Origin: Haloglomus halophilum
Lineage (GTDB): Archaea; Halobacteriota; Halobacteria; Halobacteriales; Haloarculaceae
NCBI RefSeq assembly: GCF_024298885.1
Contig: NZ_CP101166.1
Coordinates: forward strand, 1,674,001-1,738,000
Reading direction: 5' to 3'
DNA length: 64,000 bases
Below, piece by piece: positions 45,963 through 54,590 of this stretch (positions are counted from its first letter, which is position 1; each line of letters opens with the position of its first letter). The notes under the pieces are model-generated. The model did not search any database. It was not told where the DNA came from and saw only the letters and a list, made by a program, of their open reading frames with translations. Made by a program: the position numbers and the translations under genes.

Positions 45963-46955
45963 ATGTCGCCGGAACGGCTCCGCAGCATCGTTCCGATGTT
46001 CGGCGGGGGGACGAGCTACGTGGAGACGCTTGATGCGATTCTCGAATTCGTCGACGAGCACCAGCCGACAACGGACGAACTGGTCGGGTGGCACCGCGGA
46101 ACCTTCGCGCGTGTCTCGAGTCGTGACTCGATTCTCCGACGGGTCGACTATCTGGAAGATGTCGGGTTCATTCGACGTGCTGGAGACTACTGGCAACTCG
46201 GTCCAGAAGGGGAAGCGTACCTCTCGGAGCAGACGACCTTGACGCTGCTCGAGATCATGGTTCGTCGGAACGTCGGCCTCCGGAGTCTCCTCTACGCACT
46301 GTCCGCGGGCCCGATGACGATTGACGAGGTCAGCCACCAGCAGCTCGATACGCATCCGGAACTCGGCTGGAATCCGGCGAATCCCGATATGGCCAAACAG
46401 CGGACGAACTGGCTCCGGAGCCTTGGTCTCGTCGAGAAGGATGGCGACCTGTACGCTCTTACTGACGAGGGACACCAGTTCATCGACCGGGCTGTGGAGC
46501 AATGGGCTGGAACCGCGGAGACCTCCGTTTCGAGCACTGGTGACGGGTTGACTGCTGCCACGTACGAGACGACGGTCGTCGCGCGGTCAGTTGATCCGGA
46601 GTTCCGAGCGACGGTGCTCTCGCGACACGATGGAACGTGCCCGGTTTCACACGTGGATCATCCGGCCCTGCTGGATGTTGCGCACGTCCTCCCGTGGAGC
46701 GAGTATCCGGACCATCGAGCGGACCTTGGCAACGTCCTTCCGCTGAGCAAGACCCACCATGCGGCGTTCGATCGGGAGCTGTTCACGATCGATGCGGACT
46801 ACCGGCTTCGAGTGAATCCGGAGTTCGACACACAGAGCGATATCCTCCAGCGGACGATTATCGAGCAAGCGGGAGAGCAGATATCATTCGATACGGGGCC
46901 TGAGCCAGCGTATCTTCAGAAGCACAATCAAGCGTTGGCGTGGCTTGCGGACTGA
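45963..46955 (+). CDS. HNH endonuclease with N-terminal winged-helix domains
   Basis: The 330-aa protein begins MSPERLRSIVPMFGGGTSYV. The first two-thirds hold two winged-helix-like segments (VDYLEDVGFIRRAGDYWQL and WLRSLGLVEKDGDLYALTDE). The C-terminal part has an HNH core: LLDVAHVLPWSEYPDHRADLG, NVLPLSKTHHAAFDRELF. This suggests DNA recognition followed by cutting, as in stand-alone restriction nucleases of defence islands. The ATG at 45963 was chosen because the open frame upstream lacks coding character and would overlap the AddB-like gene. It is divergent from AddAB with a 143-bp gap. Confidence 0.85.
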   Translation: MSPERLRSIVPMFGGGTSYVETLDAILEFVDEHQPTTDELVGWHRGTFARVSSRDSILRRVDYLEDVGFIRRAGDYWQLGPEGEAYLSEQTTLTLLEIMVRRNVGLRSLLYALSAGPMTIDEVSHQQLDTHPELGWNPANPDMAKQRTNWLRSLGLVEKDGDLYALTDEGHQFIDRAVEQWAGTAETSVSSTGDGLTAATYETTVVARSVDPEFRATVLSRHDGTCPVSHVDHPALLDVAHVLPWSEYPDHRADLGNVLPLSKTHHAAFDRELFTIDADYRLRVNPEFDTQSDILQRTIIEQAGEQISFDTGPEPAYLQKHNQALAWLAD

Positions 46956-47070
46956 TTCGAAGATAACTGGCCTTCTGCCGATACAACGGGTTAGCTTCAA
47001 ACCAACCGTCTCGAGCATCAGATCCTACGTGATCTCTACAGGTCACGGCTGGATCTGAGTATCAACCGAC

Positions 47071-47286
47071 TCAGGGCCCATACTGCGCTTCAATCTGGTC
47101 GGAGGTCGGTTCTCGATGCATGCAGGTCGAACACCAGCGGAGCGGCAATTCGCCGAATCCCTCAGCGAACACCTTCGGCGGCTTCTCACCGGCGGGGTTG
47201 AACCGAACGTCTGTGAGCTGCGCTAAGTGAGCACAGTCGATATGGGTATGGACGACTGGAGCATCGTCCAGCGTGCTGGAAGTCAC
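47071..47286 (-). CDS. Small Cys/His protein, possibly 5'-truncated
   Basis: A 71-aa frame with a GTG start at 47286 reads VVHTHIDCAHLAQLTDVRFN and ends with LPLRWCSTCMHREPTSDQIE. The H-x-x-C-x-H and C-x-x-C pattern suggests a small zinc-binding protein of a kind common in haloarchaea. Just upstream is a decayed IS right end, which may have removed the original start. Coding character is moderate. Confidence 0.35.
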   Translation of the reverse strand: MTSSTLDDAPVVHTHIDCAHLAQLTDVRFNPAGEKPPKVFAEGFGELPLRWCSTCMHREPTSDQIEAQYGP

Positions 47287-47340
47287 AGGGCCGTGGACAC
47301 CCGGAACCGAGGTCGGGCCCCGCTCCCCCAAACGCGGTCG

Positions 47341-47376
47341 GGATTCCTCCGCCTTCAGGCGGAGGAGGATGTCAAA
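47341..47376 (+). mobile_element. Relic of an IS1341-type right end
   Basis: The sequence has a perfect hairpin TCCTCCGCC-ttca-GGCGGAGGA (47345-47366) followed by GGATGTCAA, matching the right end of the complete element at 4745-4780. The 100 bp before it may be a decayed tnpB tail. No intact tnpB accompanies it. Confidence 0.55.
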
Positions 47377-47446
47377 AAATTGTAGACCGGGAGAGGACAC
47401 GGAGGATTCTGACTGCAAGGCCCCCAAGCGTTATTACTCAATACAC

Positions 47447-47467
47447 GAATTATGAATTATGAATTAT
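47447..47467 (+). repeat. Triple GAATTAT repeat before the antitoxin start
   Basis: Three perfect copies of the 7-base word GAATTAT (47447-47453, 47454-47460, 47461-47467) end directly at the ATG at 47468. They lie in the leader or operator position, and each copy boundary creates another ATG. They may be the binding site of the HTH protein itself. Confidence 0.6.
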
Positions 47468-48052
47468 ATGTCGAAAGTCGCTGGAGACCCCGAGCGGGCT
47501 ATCAACGGCCTCCTGTCAGTCGCCCAACTTCTCGAAGAGCCGCGGCTGGCACGACTGTACACGTTCATCCTCCGCGAGGGCGAGATCACCATCGACGACA
47601 TCGTTGACGCACTGGAGATGCCGCGGACGACCGCGTACTCGGACACAGGTACCCTCGTCGAACTCGGAGTGCTGACACGGGACGAGGAGCAGAAGACGCA
47701 CACGTATTCCGCGGTTCCGATCACTCTCACTGCCAACCTCGACGGCGACGAATACACGGTCACGCCGACCCTCATCGAGGCATTCGGCCGCTCGCCCCAC
47801 GACCAGGATCTCGATCTCCTGCTCGAAAAGCACGGCCTGGGAAAACTTGCGGCCGCACTCACGTACGCGATCCCCTATGCTGAAGGCGAGATGTCGGAGC
47901 GGGTAGCTGCCCGGGAACTCGATCTCCAGCACGCCTTCGCTATCGCGGTCTTGCAGGCCCTCCGGGAGGTCGTCCTCGACATGAAGTCAGTCGATCCGTA
48001 CTTTGAGGACATTCAGAGTGCCCGCGAGCAACCACCCGAGACAGAGGATTAA
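47468..48052 (+). CDS. DUF7437-like wHTH antitoxin candidate
   Basis: This 194-aa protein has an N-terminal winged helix (about residues 15-75), with LARLYTFILREGEITIDDIV and an ensuing recognition helix around MPRRTTAYSD-like residues. It then has a conserved haloarchaeal domain around YTVTPTLIEAFGRSPHDQDL and LAAALTYAIPYAEGEMSERV. This is the DUF7437 type that is regularly paired with a PIN toxin gene in haloarchaea. The ATG at 47468 follows directly on the GAATTAT repeats; an in-frame ATG at 47459 would add three residues. It is 12 bp before the PIN gene. It probably neutralises the toxin and represses the pair. Confidence 0.75.
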   Translation: MSKVAGDPERAINGLLSVAQLLEEPRLARLYTFILREGEITIDDIVDALEMPRTTAYSDTGTLVELGVLTRDEEQKTHTYSAVPITLTANLDGDEYTVTPTLIEAFGRSPHDQDLDLLLEKHGLGKLAAALTYAIPYAEGEMSERVAARELDLQHAFAIAVLQALREVVLDMKSVDPYFEDIQSAREQPPETED

Positions 48053-48064
48053 CGAGTAGCACCG

Positions 48065-48595
48065 ATGAGCGAGCCCTTCGATCTACTGCAGGAGGACGTC
48101 GTCTGGGTCGCGGATACCGGGCTGTTCGTCGCCTGTGGCCGCCAGCAGAACAACAAGTACACCGCGTTGGAGCGGTTCGCCCGACGGAACGACATCACGT
48201 TCGTGATCCCGGAGCGCGTATACGACGAACTCGGTGGTGCTCCGGATCGGAGTACACCCGGCCAGACCCCGATCAATAGTGCGATCAATGCAGGGTGGGT
48301 GACGGTCGCTGACGAACCGGACTACACGAACAGTACCGTGTCGCAGGTGATGGACGATGTACGGACCTTCATCGCGCGGTCGTCGAACCGGCGGGAGGAT
48401 CAGATTGAGAAAGCAGATACCGCGCTTGCAGCAGTTACGGCAGAACGCCTCGACACGGGTGACGCAGCATTCGCGTGCATCGTGACAACCGATATCGACG
48501 CTGGTGAGGGTATCGTCTCTGCACTCTCACGAAATGAGTTCGACGCTCGCGTTCAGTTCAAAAATGGATTCGAGTTGATCGAGGAGATTACCTGA
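48065..48595 (+). CDS. PIN-domain toxin candidate
   Basis: The 176-aa protein has the acidic residues of a PIN ribonuclease: WVADTGLFVACG (first Asp), IPERVYDEL (Glu), QIEKADTALAAV (third Asp) and CIVTTDIDAGEG (last Asp). PIN toxins cut RNA, often tRNA or rRNA, when freed from their antitoxin. Tight spacing (12 bp) after the wHTH gene supports a toxin-antitoxin pair. The gene stops 24 bases before the end of the convergent conjugation ATPase-like gene. Confidence 0.75.
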   Translation: MSEPFDLLQEDVVWVADTGLFVACGRQQNNKYTALERFARRNDITFVIPERVYDELGGAPDRSTPGQTPINSAINAGWVTVADEPDYTNSTVSQVMDDVRTFIARSSNRREDQIEKADTALAAVTAERLDTGDAAFACIVTTDIDAGEGIVSALSRNEFDARVQFKNGFELIEEIT

Positions 48596-48618
48596 TGCAG
48601 AGTAATCCCGACGGCGGA

Positions 48619-50004
48619 TTACTCCTCTCTACCCTCTTGGAGCAGGTCCTCCGTGGCCCAGTCCGGAATCTTCCCATGTCGGGTGACACTCTCGGTGATG
48701 GCCGTCCCGATCGCGGCTGCACCGTGCCGGGTCCGCGGCGGGTCGCCCGGATGCGCCGGACGGGTCGTCCCTTCAGCATGCGGCTTCCCGCTGAGTCGCC
48801 CGGCGTTCCCAGTAGAGACCCAGCAGCGAGGCGCCGAATCGATCGCGTGGGCCTGTTCACGATCGATGGCCTGTTCCATCGCATCGCTGTCCCCATCCGG
48901 TAGCGGCGTCGTCCCCGGCGCTGTGGGGTCGATGAACTGCACTCGTGCATCGACCGCTCCCGTAACCGGCATTCTGAGACGGCGCGGCAACTCCCCCGTT
49001 TCCGGGCCGGAGAGAATCGGAACGAGCGCGGCGTCGGCGGCGCCCCTGATGAGTTCCGGAAGCAGGCGGTCGTCGCCCGGACTGCAGTCGGTCACCCGGT
49101 CCAGGACCAGTGGCATCTGGTTGGTCCAGTCGGAGGGCCGCTGTTGGGCGCCTTCCCACAGCCGCCGGACGACTGTCAGGATGAGCAGGTAGGTCCCGAT
49201 GGTATCGATCGAGTTCCGTCCGTAGGCGCTTGGCTTCGGCAACGAACCAGTGACGAGGATGATGTCCTCAGTCGGTACTGTGTCCTCGATCGGATAGGTC
49301 GAGGCGCCATTCAGGGGGTTGCTGGGGAACGAATCCAGCGGATCGCCGAGACAGAAGGTCAGGGTCCGGAGGACATCCGCATCCAGTTCCACCGCATGTT
49401 CGAGGTGGAATCGCGCCCCGGGCGCCAGCTGCTCGGTCAGTGTGTCGACCCTTTCCGAGTCCGAGTGGGCAGCCCACAGCGCTTCCCGAAGCTCTCGGCC
49501 TGTCAGGCCATCGTGACGGATGGCCAGCGGCAACAGTGTTGCCAGAGCCCGCGCAGCGTTCCAATCAACGTCGCGACCGGCTTTGCAGGCGGCCAGCCAG
49601 TCCGCACACCGACCCGCGACCGGATCCGTGAGCAGCTCGTCCGCATCGATATCGGGTGCCGCTCCAGCGAACGGGTCGACACCGACCCGTCGGACCGGCG
49701 GGACATCCAGGCTGTCGGGTTGGCGGCTCCGCCGGAAATCGATCCAGACGACATCGTCAAGCCGGTGCTCCGGGAGGCGGGCAAGCAGCTCCCGCGGAGC
49801 CGGGCCACGCGGATGGACGTAACAGAACCCGTGCCCGCGTTCGGCCCACTGCACACACCAGTCGTGGAGGAGTGCGGTCTGGCGCTCCGGGTGATTGCCG
49901 CCAAGGTAACAGCCACTCGAGAGAGCGTCTTCCGAGAGCGAGATTTCCGTATCGGGCTCGTTCGGATGGGTTCCAACGGTCACGGACAGCGTGTGCGTGG
50001 CCAT
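48619..50004 (-). CDS. Conjugation ATPase-like protein without a P-loop
   Basis: A 461-aa protein from the ATG at 50004 (an upstream ATG at 50118 would add 38 residues of poor coding character). It resembles haloarchaeal VirD4/TraD-type proteins: SGCYLGGNHPERQTALLHDW stands where a Walker A would be but lacks the GKS/T, followed by HRLDDVVWIDFRRS and EDIILVTGSLPKP. The C-terminal part, GAADAALVPILSGPETGELP, sits where a sensor/arginine region would be. It is probably not an ATPase. It lies at the far edge of the island from the intact conjugation ATPase and may be a partner or a degenerate copy. Confidence 0.55.
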   Translation of the reverse strand: MATHTLSVTVGTHPNEPDTEISLSEDALSSGCYLGGNHPERQTALLHDWCVQWAERGHGFCYVHPRGPAPRELLARLPEHRLDDVVWIDFRRSRQPDSLDVPPVRRVGVDPFAGAAPDIDADELLTDPVAGRCADWLAACKAGRDVDWNAARALATLLPLAIRHDGLTGRELREALWAAHSDSERVDTLTEQLAPGARFHLEHAVELDADVLRTLTFCLGDPLDSFPSNPLNGASTYPIEDTVPTEDIILVTGSLPKPSAYGRNSIDTIGTYLLILTVVRRLWEGAQQRPSDWTNQMPLVLDRVTDCSPGDDRLLPELIRGAADAALVPILSGPETGELPRRLRMPVTGAVDARVQFIDPTAPGTTPLPDGDSDAMEQAIDREQAHAIDSAPRCWVSTGNAGRLSGKPHAEGTTRPAHPGDPPRTRHGAAAIGTAITESVTRHGKIPDWATEDLLQEGREE

Positions 50005-50413
50005 CACCGGGGCGTTGCTCTGCCATCCGGTATGAACGTACGGAGATTCCTGCGCGGCGGCCGTCGATACGAACCTTTCAGGTGATGCTTTCAGGCAGAT
50101 GAGGTGGAGGCTTGTCACCGGCTCGATGCGCTGGTGGTGATCAATAAACGACGATGCTGGGCCCTGATCCCCGGGGGGGACCTCTGTCGGGACAACCGTG
50201 TGCCATCTTCCATGCCCTCCCTACGTGTCGACTGATGGTCGCGACTTGGGAGCCGTGGAGGCGTTCCTCGACGACGCGGCGCGGGTCAAGCAGATGCGGG
50301 CGGAGGCCCGGGCGGAGCCGAGCGCCACGATGAGGAGTGGGACCTGACCGACGAGTTCGCGATCGAGGCATGGAATCGGAAGGCACTACCTCGGCCCGGG
50401 CGGACAGGCGGCC
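50005..50413. pseudogene. Island boundary with a frameshifted gene remnant
   Basis: About 400 bp without an intact gene. From about 50236 a coding-like frame reads DGRDLGAVEAFLDDAARVKQ and MRAEARAE, then shifts frame to [20 protein letters not shown]. This suggests a protein end broken by a frameshift, just upstream of nfo. The family is not recognised. No tRNA or attachment-site direct repeat is visible. Confidence 0.35.
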
Positions 50414-51247
50414 ATGCTCAGAGTCGGCGCGCACACCTCCATCGCGGGTGGCGTCCAGAACGCGGTCGAGGAGCAACTGGAGTACGACGGCAACTGCGGG
50501 CAGATATTCAGCCACTCCCCACAGGTGTGGGCGGACCCGTCCATCGACGAGGACGACGCCGCGGCGTTCCGTGACCTCACCGCCGAACACGATGTCAGAC
50601 CGTGGGTCATCCACTCCTCGTACCTCGTCAACCTCTGTACGCCCAAGGACGACCTCCACGAGAAATCCGTCGCCTCGATGCAGACGGAACTCGATGTCGC
50701 CGACCGCCTCGACATCGACTACGTCAACGTCCACCTCGGCGCGCACACCGGCGCGGGCGTCGAGGGCGGGCTGGAGAACGCCGTCGAGTCCCTCGACGAA
50801 CTCGACGTGCCCGACGGCGTGACGGTGCTGGTCGAGTCCGATGCCGGCTCCGGGACGAAACTCGGCGGCCGGTTCGACCACCTCGCGTACGTCTGCGACG
50901 AGTCCCGCCACGACCTCGAGGTCTGTCTGGACACCGCGCACATGTTCGCCGCGGGCTACGACATCTCCACGCCCGCGGGCGTCGACGAGACGTTCGCCGA
51001 GTTCGCCGACACGGTGGGCCTGGACCGCCTCGCCTGCGTCCACCTCAACGACTCCAAACACGAATGCGGGACGAACAAGGACGAACACGCCCACATCGGC
51101 GAGGGCCACATCGGGGAGGACGGGATGTCCGCGTTCGTCAACCACGACGCCGTCGGTGACGTGCCGCTCGTGCTGGAGACGCCGACCGAGGACGGGCGGA
51201 GCTTCGCCTGGAACATCGAGAAGGTCCGGGAACTCGCCGCCGAGTGA
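50414..51247 (+). CDS. nfo: Endonuclease IV (AP endonuclease)
   Basis: The 277-aa TIM-barrel nuclease of base-excision repair cuts at abasic sites. It starts [20 protein letters not shown] and holds [21 protein letters not shown], a metal-binding Glu in [44 protein letters not shown] and [10 protein letters not shown], and ends with [10 protein letters not shown]. These provide the three-zinc site residues of the family. Length is normal. It marks the return to core-type, high-GC DNA right of the island. Confidence 0.95.
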   Translation: MLRVGAHTSIAGGVQNAVEEQLEYDGNCGQIFSHSPQVWADPSIDEDDAAAFRDLTAEHDVRPWVIHSSYLVNLCTPKDDLHEKSVASMQTELDVADRLDIDYVNVHLGAHTGAGVEGGLENAVESLDELDVPDGVTVLVESDAGSGTKLGGRFDHLAYVCDESRHDLEVCLDTAHMFAAGYDISTPAGVDETFAEFADTVGLDRLACVHLNDSKHECGTNKDEHAHIGEGHIGEDGMSAFVNHDAVGDVPLVLETPTEDGRSFAWNIEKVRELAAE

Positions 51248-51333
51248 GCGCCCGGGGCCGCTGCGCTCCGTCGAGCCACCGTTCCCCCCGAGTGTTTATG
51301 CCGGGTGCGGAGCGAGTACGCACATCCACCGGT

Positions 51334-52236
51334 ATGAGCGAGGCAACCGTCCTCTGTGTCGACCCCGACGACGGCCCTGACGGGCCACGGGCCCGACTGG
51401 CCGCCGAGTCGGAGCTCTCCGTCGTCTGGAGCGACTCGGTCGCAGCAGCACGACAGCAGTTGCAGGAGACCGACATCGACTGTCTGGTCACCGAGTACGA
51501 CCTCCCGGACGGCACCGGCCTCGACCTCGTCAGGTACGTCCGCGACCGGGCCCAGGACATCGGGTGTATCCTCTACACCGCCGCCGACCGGGAGACGGTG
51601 ACCGAGGGGCTCGAGGCGCCGCTCGTCGTCGAGTACCTCCACCGCGAGGGGCCCGCCGCGGCCGACCGGCTGGCGGCGCTCGTCACCGTGACCGCCCAGC
51701 GGCGCACCCAGACGGCCTACCCGCTTCCCGTCGACGAGTCCGCGCGGCTGGCCACGCTGACGGGGCTGGACCTCGGCTCCGACGCGCTCGCCGCGGCGCT
51801 CGACCGCGTCACCGAGCTCGCCGTCCGGCATTTCGACCTCGACCGGGCGTCGGTCAACATCGTCGCGGAGTCCACACAGGAGGTGCTCGCCTGTACCGGT
51901 CCCGACCTGCCCTCGATGCCGCGCGAGCAGTCCATCTGCACGTACGCCATCCTCGACGAGGGGGTCACCGTCGTCGAGGATACGGCGGCGGACCCGCGCT
52001 TCACCGACAACGAGACGCTCGCCGCGCACGACATCCGGTTCTACGCCGGCGCCCCGCTCCGGACCGACGCGGGGCTCCCGGTCGGCACGCTCTGTGTCTA
52101 CGACGCCGAACCGCGGACGTTCTCCGACGAGGAGGCGGGGTACCTGCAGCTCCTCGCGGCGTCGGCGGTCGAGTGGTTCGAGGTGTACGGTCGGCTGGCG
52201 GGCCACGAGGCCGCCGCGGCCGGGGGTGACCGGTGA
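51334..52236 (+). CDS. Response-regulator-like REC-GAF signalling protein
   Basis: The 300-aa protein has an N-terminal receiver-like domain (about residues 1-120) and a C-terminal GAF domain (about 145-290), with RFYAGAPLRTDAGLPVGTL near the end. At the receiver's phospho-acceptor place the sequence reads LVTEYDLPDGTGLDLV, so Glu replaces the usual Asp. The receiver therefore probably cannot be phosphorylated and may mimic the active form. No DNA-binding or kinase domain follows. The stop overlaps the next gene's start (TGATG), so it is translated together with the DUF7504 gene. Confidence 0.8.
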   Translation: MSEATVLCVDPDDGPDGPRARLAAESELSVVWSDSVAAARQQLQETDIDCLVTEYDLPDGTGLDLVRYVRDRAQDIGCILYTAADRETVTEGLEAPLVVEYLHREGPAAADRLAALVTVTAQRRTQTAYPLPVDESARLATLTGLDLGSDALAAALDRVTELAVRHFDLDRASVNIVAESTQEVLACTGPDLPSMPREQSICTYAILDEGVTVVEDTAADPRFTDNETLAAHDIRFYAGAPLRTDAGLPVGTLCVYDAEPRTFSDEEAGYLQLLAASAVEWFEVYGRLAGHEAAAAGGDR

Positions 52237-52940
52237 TGCCCCAGGGCTCCGAGGCCTTCCGCTACGAGTTCCAGCCCGGCATCCCTCTGGAGGCGGCCAC
52301 GCCGGGCACGAACCTGCTGGTCAGCAGCCCGTCGGGGACGCTCGCTCGCGAGTTCGCGCTCGACCTCCTCACCGCGGAGTCGAGCGCCGAGTCGCTCCTC
52401 CTCGTCGCCGCCGACCTCGGGGGGCGCGGCCTGCTCGAACGGCTCGACCGCCCCACGCGGTCGGTCGACCGGTCGCGGCTCGGCATCGTCGACTGCACGG
52501 GCCCGGGCGACCGGGACGAGGAGCGGTTCACCACCCACGCCGAGCCCATCTCGAACCCGGGCGACCTGACGGGTATCGAGGTGGAGTTCTCCGTCCTCTA
52601 CGAGAAGATCGCGGCGACGGCCGACAACGTCCGAATCGGGCTCCTGTCGCTGTCGTCGCTGCTGGCGCACGCCTCGCTCCGGGAGGTGTCCCGTTTCGTC
52701 CACATGCTGACCGGCCGCATCATCGCGACCGACGACCTCGGCGTCTTCGCCATCGACGCCTCGCTCGCGGACGACCGGACCGTCGAGACGCTGAGCCACT
52801 TCTGCGACCGCCACGTCCGGGTCCGGACCGCCGACGGGGGCGTCGAACTCCGTGTCGATGAACGGATGGCCGAGCCGGGCGCGTGGACCCCCCTCGAACA
52901 CGCTGTCGGCGGCGAGGACTGGGACGTGGCAAGCGAGTAA
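52236..52940 (+). CDS. DUF7504-family KaiC-like protein
   Basis: A 234-aa haloarchaeal RecA-superfamily protein without a true Walker A: GTNLLVSSPSGTLAREFALD stands at the P-loop place. Later segments are LLLVAADLGGRG, RLGIVDCTGPG, ISNPGDLTGIEVEFSVLY, LLSLSSLLAH, VSRFVHMLTGRIIATDDLGV and FAIDASLADDRT. The family is linked to haloarchaeal signal transduction, and the gene is translationally coupled to the REC-GAF gene. It is a diverged relative of the gene at 48-713. Confidence 0.8.
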   Translation: MPQGSEAFRYEFQPGIPLEAATPGTNLLVSSPSGTLAREFALDLLTAESSAESLLLVAADLGGRGLLERLDRPTRSVDRSRLGIVDCTGPGDRDEERFTTHAEPISNPGDLTGIEVEFSVLYEKIAATADNVRIGLLSLSSLLAHASLREVSRFVHMLTGRIIATDDLGVFAIDASLADDRTVETLSHFCDRHVRVRTADGGVELRVDERMAEPGAWTPLEHAVGGEDWDVASE

Positions 52941-52955
52941 CGCGTCCCCGGTCCG

Positions 52956-54467
52956 CTACTCCCCGTACTCGTCCCGCAGCGCGACCTTGTCGAGTTTCAT
53001 GGTCGCCGTCTGCGGCAGCGGCTCGTCGCGGACGTGGACCTCGCGGGGGACCTTGTAGTCGGCCAGCGCGCCCCGGCAGACGTCCTGCACCTCGTCGGCG
53101 GTCACGTCCCCGCGGACGATGGCGGTGACCTGCTGGCCCAGGCGCTCGTGGGGCGTGCCCACGACGGCGGCCTCCTGCACGCCGTCGAGTTCGTAGATGA
53201 CGTCCTCGATTTCGCGGGGATAGACGTTCTCCCCGCCGGAGATGAACATGTCGTCGATGCGGTCGTCGAGGAACAGGTGGCCGTCCGCGTCGACGTGGCC
53301 GACGTCGCCCGAGCGGAGCCACTCCGTGCCCTCCCGCTCCAAGAACACCTCGTCGTTCTTCTCCGGCAGGTTCCAGTAGCCCTTCATGACGACGTCACCG
53401 TGCCAGAGCAACTCGCCCTTCTCGCCCTGCGGGACTTCCCCGCCGGTCTCGGGGTCCTCGATGCGGACCTCGGCCCACTCCTCGGCGACGGTGCCGATGC
53501 TGCCCGCCTTGTAGACGTCCTGTCCGGGCGTGTTGCCCGCGGCGCCCAGCGTCGTCTCGGTCATCCCGTACCCCTCGTAGAGGTCACAGCCCAGCGCGGC
53601 CTCGGCCTCCTCGATACGCTCGGCCGGCATCGGCGAGCCGCCGACGTTGAGCGACTCGAACGCCGACAGGTCGTACCCCTCGGTGCCGTGCTCCAGCAGG
53701 TCCAGCACCATCGTCGGGATGAGCATCGTGTAGGTCACGTCGCGGTCGGCCATCGTCCGGAGTGCGAGTTCCGGGTCCCACTCCGGCAGGAAGTGGTTCT
53801 GTGCGCCGTGGACCAGCGACGGCGTCGTCGTCGCGTTCAGTCCGGAGGCGTGGAAGCACGGGGCGACGGTCAGGAACGAGGTGTCCGGCCCGTACTCCAT
53901 CAGTGCCCGCCCCCCGCGGGCGTTCGCGGCGAGGTTGCCGTGCGTGTGCTGGACCCCCTTCGGCCGGCCAGTGGTGCCGCTGGTGTAGAGAATCTCTGCG
54001 ACCTCGGAGTCCAGCCGGGGCTCGATTTCGAACTCCTTCGCGGCGTCCGCGACGAGGCCGCCGTACGGGGTGGTGCCCTCGGGTACGTCGTCGCCGACGA
54101 CCACCAGTTCGGCGTCGAGTGGCTTCTCCGCGAACGCTGGAGCAGCCTCACCCAGCACGACGATGGCCTCGGGGTCGGCGTCGGTGACGACGTGGGCGAT
54201 CTCGGACTGTCCGAACCGGAGGTTGATGGGCACCGGAATCGCCCCCAGCTTCATCGCGCCGAGGTAGCTCGTGAGGAACGTCGTCAGGTTCGGCAGGAAC
54301 AGCGCGATGCGGTCGCCCGGCTCGACGCCCAGTCCCGCCAGGCCGTTCGCCACCGCGCTCGTCTCGGCATCCAGTTCCCCGTAGCTCATCTCCCGTTTCG
54401 GGTCGGTGATGGCGAGTTCCGCCGGCCGGTCGGCGGCCTGGAACTCGACGTAGTTCGCGAAGTTCAT
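52956..54467 (-). CDS. Acyl-CoA ligase (AMP-binding enzyme)
   Basis: The 503-aa enzyme activates a carboxylic acid to its CoA ester with ATP. Motifs are ILYTSGTTGRPKGVQHTHGN (phosphate loop, about residues 160-180), GYGMTETTLG, WLRSGDVGHVDADGHLFL, and DRIDDMFISGGENVYPREIE (hinge). The C-terminal lysine is in LPQTATMKLDKVAL. Length is typical of medium/long-chain acyl-CoA ligases; the substrate cannot be told. An AT-rich box (GATAATAAAC reversed) lies about 50 bp upstream. It is convergent with the DUF7504 gene. Confidence 0.88.
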   Translation of the reverse strand: MNFANYVEFQAADRPAELAITDPKREMSYGELDAETSAVANGLAGLGVEPGDRIALFLPNLTTFLTSYLGAMKLGAIPVPINLRFGQSEIAHVVTDADPEAIVVLGEAAPAFAEKPLDAELVVVGDDVPEGTTPYGGLVADAAKEFEIEPRLDSEVAEILYTSGTTGRPKGVQHTHGNLAANARGGRALMEYGPDTSFLTVAPCFHASGLNATTTPSLVHGAQNHFLPEWDPELALRTMADRDVTYTMLIPTMVLDLLEHGTEGYDLSAFESLNVGGSPMPAERIEEAEAALGCDLYEGYGMTETTLGAAGNTPGQDVYKAGSIGTVAEEWAEVRIEDPETGGEVPQGEKGELLWHGDVVMKGYWNLPEKNDEVFLEREGTEWLRSGDVGHVDADGHLFLDDRIDDMFISGGENVYPREIEDVIYELDGVQEAAVVGTPHERLGQQVTAIVRGDVTADEVQDVCRGALADYKVPREVHVRDEPLPQTATMKLDKVALRDEYGE

Positions 54468-54590
54468 CGGAATCCGGGGTGCATCCCCGGATGGGTGTGC
54501 GGGTGCGTGTCACTTGTTTATTATCGGTGAAATGACACTAGCCTCGTATGCGTCACACGGCGTGTATCTCGACACGGCGTGTGCCGGGGG

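Noticed and set aside
50005..50413. A tRNA or att site at the right island edge
   Set aside because: No cloverleaf-like T-loop sequence or direct repeat is visible; only a broken coding remnant.
53034..54530. Long + strand frame opposite the acyl-CoA ligase
   Set aside because: Antisense shadow; the ligase motifs on the minus strand are unmistakable.
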